NCBI GenBank assembly: GCA_014384515.1
Contig: JACNFS010000049.1
Location: forward strand, 1-7,582
DNA: 7,582 nucleotides
Origin: Dehalococcoidia bacterium
Lineage (GTDB): Bacteria; Chloroflexota; Dehalococcoidia; GIF9; UBA5629
Direction of reading: 5' to 3'
Shown here in pieces: positions 1 to 5,579 of this stretch. Below the pieces are notes generated by a model. It saw nothing but the letters and a program-made list of their open reading frames with translations. It was not told where the DNA came from and made no database searches. A program made the translations under genes and the position numbers. Numbering within the stretch: the stretch's first letter is position 1; the number at the start of each line of letters is the position of its first letter.

Positions 1-3000
1 CAGCAACCAACCGTACTTAGTTTTGATTGGTTGAGCGCCAGCACCGATCTTTTTCGCATCCCATCTCATCCCGGAAGTTGCCCCGGCCAGTATCTTGTGT
101 TCCTTCTTGGGCCAAGGGCAACTCAAATGGCGGGAAAAGGTTATCCAAATGTGCGGATCAACCCGATGCAGCATGGCAAACTTCCCATTGAACTGTTCAG
201 GGAATAAAGTAGCATCCTTGTTACTAAACCTAGGGAAAACCAGCCCATGCCTTTGCCAGGCTTCCCACCTATAGCTTACGAAATCATCAACGCCGATAGA
301 AGCGCAGGCAATTTGAGCAACTGTGTTGCTGTAGGCGGTGTAAAGCATGTAGATGCGATCGCCGATCAAGGTCAAGCGGGGGTCTTCACACCCTCTTTCT
401 TCACTCCTACCCTTTGGCTTGAAGATTGGCTCTTCTAGCCTTTTGGTAAACTTAAATCCGTCTTCACTGACGGCTAGCCCAAAGCGGGAAATAAAATCGT
501 CTCCCACAGCCCGATAAACGAGATAAACCTTGCCGTTTAGCCTTATGGCGCCTGGGTTGAATACGTATTTTGATTCCCATGGGTGCTGCTTGATGGCTTC
601 AAGTACTGGGTTTCCTGGGAAACGAACTAGCCCTCCTGCACGAGGCTGCTCCGGAGTAATGATTTGTTTCTCAATCACCTCCTCAGCCTCTTTTATTGCC
701 CCAAGTAGGATTGGAGACAGGTCCTCCCACTCCCTGCCCTGCCCCATGAGCCCCACGATCTTGTGTTCTATTGCTTCCTCTTTCCCTCCAGCGGCTTTGA
801 AATACTCGGTAAGGAACTCTTGTGAAGACCAATCCCGCTCCACGTGTAGGGAAAGGGGCGTGGGTAATCCTGCTCCTCCCTTGGAGCTGTAACTTGCCCA
901 GGTCCAGGCAGAGCAGGGGATAAATGTCCCATCAGGGAGTGTGAGAGCCAGATGATAGGAATCGGCCACGTCCTTGAGATGCTGGGCCAAGCTTAAGCGT
1001 GATTCGTCTCCATCTGCTTGGCGAGTGATTTGCTCGGCCATCTCTCTTAACCGCTTCACCAGCTCCCGCTGATGCCCATTTTCAAAGACATTGTGTGCTG
1101 ATAACGGCTCCCTTCCCCAGTGACCCTTTAGGGAACTTATTATCCTTTCGCCAAAGTCTCTTCTTTCATCAGCAAACGTTCGCCATATCTTGCCAAACCG
1201 CTCAGCCTCGACGATATCCTTGGCAATGGTCGTGAAGTAGCGCAACTTGGGGAATTCTCCTCCTATTCCCTTGTGCAAATTGCTTACTACTATTCTCCCT
1301 GTGATCTTATCGAGGGCGTGAGAGTCCTTCATGTCTAATAGGGAGGGGAACTCTTCATAGCTCACCACCATGGGTTTTACAGGGCAAGGTGCAAAATGCT
1401 CCGGGCGAACGTATTCTTCTACCAGTCTCCACACCTGTTCTATATATTCCCGCTCCTCAGACCAGTTAGCCAAGGCTAACGCATCGCCAGGTTCATGTTC
1501 CTGAAGGAGCTCGGTAAGGCTACCGTGGCCTAGCTTGGTGAGCAGGTTGGGCGGGGGATATTGCCACAAAAGCCAAGAGGCCATCTCAGGTGTCAAAGCA
1601 AAGGTATCCTGATGAGGGAAGTAACCAAATATGGCCTCGACCATCTGTCGCGTTCCCTCCACACGGGAGATATCTCCAGGCAGAAGGGAATTGTCCATCT
1701 CCCTCTCTACCTCATGCATGAAATCTTGTATCCGTGCTGCTATCTCTAGGGAACTAGCCTCTTGAGGGACTTTTAGCCTTTCATGAACGAATCGTTCAAA
1801 CTCCTCCCTGTATTTCCGGAAGATAGAATCGTAAATAGCGTTGGCAGTAATCACCTTTCCCTCAGGATTGCTAAGCTCCAACGGCACCACCAGATGTACG
1901 CCGGGAATGAACTCGCGATAGGTCACCTTGGGCACCGGAGGCTTGAGCGCTTCTTCTCTTGTTTTCCACGCAGCCATAAAATCTGGCTTCTGGCGGATGA
2001 ATTTGTCCACAGCTGCCTCGATTTGCCTCTCGGCCTCCAGTGGCACCAAGTGTTCCGCATCATCAGGAAGGACCGGTTCCAATCTGGCTTTTAGGGCTTG
2101 TAATTCCAAAGTAAAGCTGGTCACATATCCCTCGTGGAGGGGGATAAAGGAGTTAATCAAATCGTTCTTGTCAAATTCCTTGCCGAAAGCAAAATCCAGC
2201 AGGAAATCATAGACAATTTGTGCCCACAGCTGGGCAGGGAAATCAAACGGTCTAATTTCAGTCTCGGCCAGTTGTTCAAGCTGCCGGTAGGTTTCATTGG
2301 GAAGGACCTTCTCATATAGCGGATAGAAGTTATTGAAACCCCGTCTAAATTTGGCCACTAGCAGGTGAGGGTTTATTCGCACCTCGTCAGGCGGATGTTC
2401 CTTTCTAACCCCGAAGCTAGCCAAAGGCTGCAGCAGAGGCGATTCACGGATTGTCTCTGCTCCTCCCCACCATTCCCTATCAGCTACAATTTGCTCAAAG
2501 AGCACTTTGGCTACCCACCGTAGCACCAGTTCTGTCTTCGTTGCCGACGGTTTATGAATCTTTATGCCCAGGTTTGTTTCGCAAATTCTGGCCCCGCTGG
2601 AAATAGCTACGGTAGCTAACCAGCTATCTACGCCATATCCACTGATCTCGGTACTCCATGGGTAACGAGGGTCCTGTAAATAGGTTCTAAGCAAGCGGTG
2701 AGAAATTCCCCATTGTGCCCCTACCAAGTCATGAATAGGATGATTGTAGATAGCCGTAAGCAAGGGATAAACCAGATGAGTAGAAATGGGCGACTCAAAA
2801 TAATGGCGGTTAAAGCGTGAGATAACTATGTCCATCTCCTTTGTTCTGATGGGTTCGAGGAGAAGTCTAATCCAGTCAGGGGCAAATCCCTCAATTGTGC
2901 CATCCCTGTTTCGGCTGTTTAAGTCAGCTTCCAAAATGAGTAGGTCAGCGCCAAGCATTCTAGATATTTCCATGATTGCCCGTATGCCCCAACCCTTCCC

Positions 3001-3396
3001 CTTTAGCCTCTCATCATTTAGTAAGAACGATATCTGGCTTATCTTGGGACTTTGGGGGAGGTCATTCATCACCTCGAGGACTTTCTTACCTGCTGGCGCA
3101 CCAGCCGCTACAATGACGCATTTTTGTTCTGGACAAAAGTCACTCAGTCCTTTTCTTACGGTATTCAACACGGTCGCGATAGTGTCGACTTCATTGTAGA
3201 AAGGAATCCCCACAACGATATCAGCTTCGCCCATTTCTTGTGCCTGGCTTAATGGCTCTCGCATAACCCCTCTAAAGCACTCATCTACTTCTTCAAAAGA
3301 GGCTGCCTTTACTCTCTCATGATTTGGCCCGGCATGAAGCCTCGGGAGCGAAGCGGAAATACGATTATTTCTGAGGTCGCCAAGATGATTGACCAT
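1..3396 (-). CDS. GT81/GT2-like glycosyltransferase fused to a GH130 glycoside phosphorylase (C-terminus beyond window)
   Basis: The frame is open for 1132 codons from ATG at 3396 and runs off position 1 with no stop. The start is set by AAAGGA 8 nt upstream and an in-frame TAA just before it. Residues about 57-440 are a GT-A glycosyltransferase: ADIVVGIPFYNEVDTI (58-73), LKGKGWGIRA (131-140), the metal-site equivalent LEADLNS (155-161), a VYPLLTAIY helix (209-217) and NLGIKIHKP (275-283). This resembles glucosyl-3-phosphoglycerate and mannosylglycerate synthases (GT81/GT2). Residues about 490-920 are not recognised. From about 920 the protein is GH130: FNPGAIRLNGKVYLVYRA (946-963), SRFGLAVSEDG (970-980), CEDPRLT (1003-1009; D1005 is the expected general acid), NKDATLFPE (1059-1067), MLHR (1075-1078) and KIGAGAQPIKT (1116-1126). 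Known GH130 enzymes phosphorolyse beta-mannosides to mannose 1-phosphate. No signal peptide or membrane segment is seen, so it is probably cytoplasmic. Roughly 120-170 residues should lie beyond the window. The domain calls are secure; the substrate is unknown. Confidence 0.93.
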   Translation of the reverse strand, partial: MVNHLGDLRNNRISASLPRLHAGPNHERVKAASFEEVDECFRGVMREPLSQAQEMGEADIVVGIPFYNEVDTIATVLNTVRKGLSDFCPEQKCVIVAAGAPAGKKVLEVMNDLPQSPKISQISFLLNDERLKGKGWGIRAIMEISRMLGADLLILEADLNSRNRDGTIEGFAPDWIRLLLEPIRTKEMDIVISRFNRHYFESPISTHLVYPLLTAIYNHPIHDLVGAQWGISHRLLRTYLQDPRYPWSTEISGYGVDSWLATVAISSGARICETNLGIKIHKPSATKTELVLRWVAKVLFEQIVADREWWGGAETIRESPLLQPLASFGVRKEHPPDEVRINPHLLVAKFRRGFNNFYPLYEKVLPNETYRQLEQLAETEIRPFDFPAQLWAQIVYDFLLDFAFGKEFDKNDLINSFIPLHEGYVTSFTLELQALKARLEPVLPDDAEHLVPLEAERQIEAAVDKFIRQKPDFMAAWKTREEALKPPVPKVTYREFIPGVHLVVPLELSNPEGKVITANAIYDSIFRKYREEFERFVHERLKVPQEASSLEIAARIQDFMHEVEREMDNSLLPGDISRVEGTRQMVEAIFGYFPHQDTFALTPEMASWLLWQYPPPNLLTKLGHGSLTELLQEHEPGDALALANWSEEREYIEQVWRLVEEYVRPEHFAPCPVKPMVVSYEEFPSLLDMKDSHALDKITGRIVVSNLHKGIGGEFPKLRYFTTIAKDIVEAERFGKIWRTFADERRDFGERIISSLKGHWGREPLSAHNVFENGHQRELVKRLREMAEQITRQADGDESRLSLAQHLKDVADSYHLALTLPDGTFIPCSAWTWASYSSKGGAGLPTPLSLHVERDWSSQEFLTEYFKAAGGKEEAIEHKIVGLMGQGREWEDLSPILLGAIKEAEEVIEKQIITPEQPRAGGLVRFPGNPVLEAIKQHPWESKYVFNPGAIRLNGKVYLVYRAVGDDFISRFGLAVSEDGFKFTKRLEEPIFKPKGRSEERGCEDPRLTLIGDRIYMLYTAYSNTVAQIACASIGVDDFVSYRWEAWQRHGLVFPRFSNKDATLFPEQFNGKFAMLHRVDPHIWITFSRHLSCPWPKKEHKILAGATSGMRWDAKKIGAGAQPIKTKYGWLL

Positions 3397-3404
3397 TACT
3401 AATG

Positions 3405-3410
3405 TCCTTT
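3405..3410 (-). promoter_or_regulatory. Ribosome binding site of the GT/GH130 gene
   Basis: On the minus strand AAAGGA lies 8 nt before the ATG at 3396. It fixes the start, because an in-frame TAA immediately upstream excludes any longer N-terminus. Confidence 0.75.
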
Positions 3411-3422
3411 AGGTAGCTACCT
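3411..3422. promoter_or_regulatory. 12-bp perfect palindrome next to the RBS, possible operator
   Basis: AGGTAGCTACCT is its own reverse complement and abuts the ribosome binding site of the GT/GH130 gene. A near-copy (AGGTAGCGACCT read on the minus strand, 11 of 12 identical) sits at 5415-5426, at the start of the transcript of the other minus-strand gene. A repressor bound here could block elongation or initiation of the large gene. Function is inferred only from symmetry, position and recurrence. Confidence 0.4.
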
Positions 3423-3472
3423 CAAGAGATGGTTGAATTCTCTTCTCCTTGTTCAGAAACTGCAGAACTCAT
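3422..3472 (-). CDS. Possible 16-residue leader peptide ORF
   Basis: ATG at 3472 opens a frame reading MSSAVSEQGEENSTIS and stopping at TGA (3422-3424), 25 nt before the start of the GT/GH130 gene and inside its predicted leader. No convincing Shine-Dalgarno precedes it. The only support is that the leader of the neighbouring minus-strand gene holds a short ORF with a similar beginning (MSTAI). It may well be chance. Confidence 0.15.
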   Translation of the reverse strand: MSSAVSEQGEENSTIS

Positions 3473-3597
3473 GATACTTGGCGCTGTTGTTGTAGACCGT
3501 ACGATTTCCTTCACCAAGCTCTTGGCGCATCAACCCTTGTTCCGTTCTCGCTTTAGAGCTACTGTAATCCTCCCTGCTAACTCCCTGGTCTGCTAGA

Positions 3598-3606
3598 ATT
3601 ATAACA
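3598..3606 (-). promoter_or_regulatory. Extended -10 promoter for the GT/GH130 gene
   Basis: Minus strand TGTTATAAT contains a perfect TATAAT (3603-3598) preceded by the TGn extension. The hexamer 17 bp upstream (TTTCAT, 3626-3621) is a poor -35, as is usual when an extended -10 is present. Transcription would begin near 3591, giving a leader of about 195 nt. This places the large gene in its own transcription unit rather than relying only on read-through from the GT4 gene upstream. Confidence 0.55.
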
Positions 3607-3650
3607 AGCCCAGGCGTCATATGAAAGGATTCAACACACTTGTCAGCGGA

Positions 3651-3677
3651 GATTCCTAATGACGGAGATTAGGAGTT
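3651..3677. repeat. Inverted repeat, 10-bp stem
   Basis: GATTCCTAAT and ATTAGGAGTT flank a 7-nt loop. Seven inner pairs are Watson-Crick and the outer three include two G-U pairs. It lies between the stop of the GT4 gene and the promoter of the GT/GH130 gene. No T-run follows on either strand, so a standard intrinsic terminator is not supported. It could stabilise the 3' end of the upstream message or bind a protein. Confidence 0.4.
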
Positions 3678-3694
3678 CAGGCATAGGGAGTAAC

Positions 3695-3715
3695 CGGGCC
3701 ATTCGCATAGGCCCG
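3695..3715. repeat. GC-rich inverted repeat, 6-bp perfect stem
   Basis: CGGGCC and GGCCCG flank a 9-nt loop. It is the first of two tandem hairpins met by a polymerase leaving the GT4 gene on the minus strand. There is no T-tract on the minus-strand 3' side, so it is at most a weak or factor-dependent terminator. Confidence 0.4.
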
Positions 3716-3863
3716 ACTTCGACTACTTAGTTTGCGAACATTGTCTTTGGAGAAGCCATACTTGAAGTGATACGCGGTGGGTTACCATGGCAGATTGGAC
3801 AGGGTTACCGCACTGGAATTATCTCTGGAAAGCCCTCCACCCTATTTCCCGATAGAAGCCTGG

Positions 3864-5177
3864 TTATGATTTCAAGTTTCGGGTTGGCATTCTTTCATTT
3901 GGGGTGTGAGTTCTTGGAATGACTGCAGCATCAATTACCATCCGTGCGACATCGGTTGCCATGATGTGCCCAGCTAATTCATAATGTCTTCGGGCTTGGT
4001 TTGCCCAGGAGAACTCCGTGGCGTACTTCAGCACCGTCGCTTCGAGCCTTTCTCTAAGCTGCCGGTGGAGTATGAGATTCTTACTCTTCACCAACAGATG
4101 TCCCAGGTTTGTGTCCACGAGTTCTCCAGCCTCCTTCAAAGTCTCGCCAACTCCCTCCAAATCACGGCAGGCGACTGTTGCACCAGCCCCAAGAGCATGC
4201 GCTATAATACCACTTTGGGTACAATCACTAGGCCAGTAGAAGTTGATATCCATGGCGCGCTGCGCCAGGGGGAGTGTATTCCGTGGTAGCCAGATTTCGA
4301 GGAGAAGTTTGTCCCTGTTGTTCCGTGCCCTTCGTAGTTCTTCGGTATAGATTCTTTCAAGTTCGTTTGCCGGGCATCCAATACGCACAGCTACGATTCT
4401 CTTGTGAGGCACGATCTTCTGCAAGTCATCTCTAAAGGAATAAAGTAACGCCGTGCCCTTAAAAGGACTGAGAAAACCAGTTTGGCCTACTACAACAGTT
4501 TCTGGATCAAGGAACGTGCCCTGTTTAATCAAGATTTCCTTTGTTGCCTGATCAAGGCTCGATTCGTGTACTAGGAAATCGCTGAGTTTCTCTTTAGCCT
4601 CTTTCCGGCTCAGGCAGCGTATCTCTGGAAATGAATGTATGCCATGTTTCATAATATGTACCTTACTGCCGTGTTCAGGAAAAGCTGAGGTGACTGCATG
4701 GTAAACCCCGTCACTAAAAACTGTAATGGCCTGAACATAAGGCAGTAAGGCTCGCAGTAGGTCATATTCTCGACTACGTAGCCCGGTTGGAGTCTCGAGG
4801 CTTTGATAGTGAAGGGTGTGCAAAGACACGATCTTTGGCATATCCAGATTCCTAAGCATATCAATGAAATTCTGACTATCCTGCCAGATACCAAACTCGT
4901 GTTGAAACCACAAGATAGTCTCTCCCTTTTTGGCTCCAAGTTTCTTGAGTCCCTCGACAATCGTTGAGGCGGATATGTCACGACGGCCAGGTATGCCATA
5001 CCAAACTCGATCCTTCGCTTCAACATCATCGACAACGAGTGGTGCCCCGTACGTCTCCAGATCAAAAGAAATCACCCCCCACTTTCCAGAAGGACACTCA
5101 CGAGTCAGAAAGCTCGTATAGTAGCCTATCCCGCACATTATGGGCTTGTATGGTCCCACGAAGTAAATCGATCTCAT
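3864..5177 (-). CDS. GT-B glycosyltransferase, GT4-like
   Basis: The predicted protein has 437 residues from ATG at 5177. This start has AGAGGA 9 nt upstream and begins directly with the first beta-strand of a GT-B fold (MRSIYFVGPYKPIMCGIGYY); the frame continues 49 codons further upstream to an ATG at 5324, but that extension does not look like a GT N-terminus. GIGYYTSFLTRE (16-27) is the usual N-terminal loop. LWFQHEFGIW (89-98) is the QHE(F/Y)GI motif of many GT4 enzymes. SLHTLHYQS (118-126) and IMKHGIHSFPE (175-185) close the N-domain. GQTGFLSPFKG (231-241) opens the C-domain, and QSGIIAHALGAGATVACRD (321-339) is the nucleotide-sugar site, where the standard E-x7-E is not evident. It likely transfers a sugar from a nucleotide donor in the cytoplasm. 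It lies upstream of the GT/GH130 gene on the same strand and diverges from a second GT4 gene. Donor and acceptor are unknown. Confidence 0.9.
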   Translation of the reverse strand: MRSIYFVGPYKPIMCGIGYYTSFLTRECPSGKWGVISFDLETYGAPLVVDDVEAKDRVWYGIPGRRDISASTIVEGLKKLGAKKGETILWFQHEFGIWQDSQNFIDMLRNLDMPKIVSLHTLHYQSLETPTGLRSREYDLLRALLPYVQAITVFSDGVYHAVTSAFPEHGSKVHIMKHGIHSFPEIRCLSRKEAKEKLSDFLVHESSLDQATKEILIKQGTFLDPETVVVGQTGFLSPFKGTALLYSFRDDLQKIVPHKRIVAVRIGCPANELERIYTEELRRARNNRDKLLLEIWLPRNTLPLAQRAMDINFYWPSDCTQSGIIAHALGAGATVACRDLEGVGETLKEAGELVDTNLGHLLVKSKNLILHRQLRERLEATVLKYATEFSWANQARRHYELAGHIMATDVARMVIDAAVIPRTHTPNERMPTRNLKS

Positions 5178-5186
5178 TCCATCGTT

Positions 5187-5192
5187 TCCTCT
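5187..5192 (-). promoter_or_regulatory. Ribosome binding site that decides the GT4 start
   Basis: Minus strand AGAGGA is 9 nt before ATG 5177. It supports the 437-residue protein over the longer reading from 5324, which would add a basic 49-residue tail without GT features. Confidence 0.65.
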
Positions 5193-5283
5193 TGCGCACT
5201 CTCCCATCTGCACGGCGGCGAAGCCTACCGGGTTTTTCCTGTACCCCAAGCCTGCGATGTGGCGCAAACGACAGTGACCTGAT

Positions 5284-5361
5284 TCAGAATTCGCTCGAAT
5301 CCGCCTCCAAACCAGAAAGGGCACTTACAAATCGCCATCCAGAAGCGATTGCAGTACTCAT
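5284..5361 (-). CDS. Possible 25-residue leader ORF upstream of the GT4 gene
   Basis: ATG at 5361 begins MSTAIASGWRFVSALSGLEA and ends at TGA (5284-5286), within the roughly 250-nt leader of the minus-strand GT4 gene. A purine-rich AAGGTGG lies close upstream. The first 13 nt (ATGAGTACTGCA plus the preceding C) match the short ORF in the leader of the GT/GH130 gene at 12 of 13 positions. The product would be a small uncharacterised peptide. Coding status is doubtful. Confidence 0.2.
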   Translation of the reverse strand: MSTAIASGWRFVSALSGLEADSSEF

Positions 5362-5404
5362 GTTCCACCTTCACAGTCCTCCGACTAAACTTCTGATTGT
5401 TCGT

Positions 5405-5432
5405 AGAGTTATTAAGGTCGCTACCTAACTCT
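5405..5432. promoter_or_regulatory. Inverted repeat over the transcription start of the GT4 gene, possible operator
   Basis: AGAGTTA (5405-5411) and TAACTCT (5426-5432) are perfect inverted arms. Between them lies AGGTCGCTACCT (5415-5426), an almost perfect palindrome related to the one at 3411-3422. The element begins 2 bp beyond the -10 hexamer and covers the expected +1 at about 5428. A bound repressor would occlude initiation; alternatively the transcript's 5' end could fold into a hairpin. Confidence 0.5.
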
Positions 5433-5434
5433 GG

Positions 5435-5463
5435 ATTATAGGCGGTACCTGGGTGGCTGTCAA
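5435..5463 (-). promoter_or_regulatory. Consensus sigma-70 promoter for the minus-strand GT4 gene
   Basis: Read on the minus strand, TTGACA (5463-5458) is followed by 17 bp and TATAAT (5440-5435). Both hexamers and the spacing match the consensus exactly. Start is expected near 5428, giving a leader of about 250 nt before ATG 5177. Such a strong promoter usually needs a repressor, and an inverted repeat sits exactly over its start point. Confidence 0.85.
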
Positions 5464-5475
5464 TTCCGCTCGGGC

Positions 5476-5504
5476 TTGACGGCAAACGTCACGTGATCTA
5501 ACAT
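5476..5504 (+). promoter_or_regulatory. Sigma-70 promoter for the plus-strand GT4 gene
   Basis: TTGACG (5476-5481; 5 of 6) is followed by a 17-bp spacer and TAACAT (5499-5504; 4 of 6). Start is expected near 5511, about 69 nt before ATG 5580. An 8-bp palindrome, TCACGTGA (5489-5496), sits inside the spacer, a common place for operators. The -35 element lies only 12 bp from the -35 of the opposing promoter, so the two polymerases would compete or be jointly controlled. Confidence 0.65.
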
Positions 5505-5512
5505 ACAAGCGT

Positions 5513-5575
5513 ATGAAGGTGAACCACGCGTTGCGAAGACAAAGAAGGGGTTGGTTTCCCGAGGTGGGGAGTTAG
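5513..5575 (+). CDS. Possible 20-residue leader ORF before the plus-strand GT4 gene
   Basis: ATG at 5513 begins MKVNHALRRQRRGWFPEVGS and stops at TAG 5573-5575, 4 nt before the GT4 start. The predicted transcription start (about 5511) would leave only 2 nt before this ATG, so translation would have to be leaderless. The ORF overlaps the ribosome binding site of the next gene. It is very basic and matches nothing I know. Probably chance, but its placement would allow translational coupling. Confidence 0.15.
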   Translation: MKVNHALRRQRRGWFPEVGS

Positions 5576-5579
5576 CCTG

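Larger units (their letters stand above)
3397..3863. other. 467-bp intergenic region between two minus-strand genes
   Basis: No supported gene is present. In minus-strand order it holds a stretch of about 150 bp after the GT4 stop, two hairpins (3695-3715, 3651-3677), an extended -10 promoter (3598-3606), a CCAAG-ct-CTTGG dyad (3514-3525), a doubtful leader ORF (3422-3472), a 12-bp palindrome and the RBS. A frame of about 33 codons without a start codon (near 3680-3785, minus) was seen but not supported. The length and the separate promoter suggest the two minus-strand genes can be expressed independently. Confidence 0.6.

Noticed and set aside
247..3252. Many plus-strand open frames of 60-120 codons
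   Set aside because: All lie antisense to the continuous 1132-codon minus-strand gene with clear GT and GH130 motifs. They share no family features and are shadows.
3680..3785. Minus-strand frame of about 33 codons (…YHFKYGFSKDNVRKL…)
   Set aside because: It has no start codon, is preceded by a stop and matches no known family. The region better fits a spacer.
5178..5324. Upstream ATG at 5324 giving a 486-residue GT4 protein
   Set aside because: The added 49 residues are basic, lack GT-B character and have no clear RBS, while ATG 5177 has AGAGGA at 9 nt and starts on the first beta-strand.
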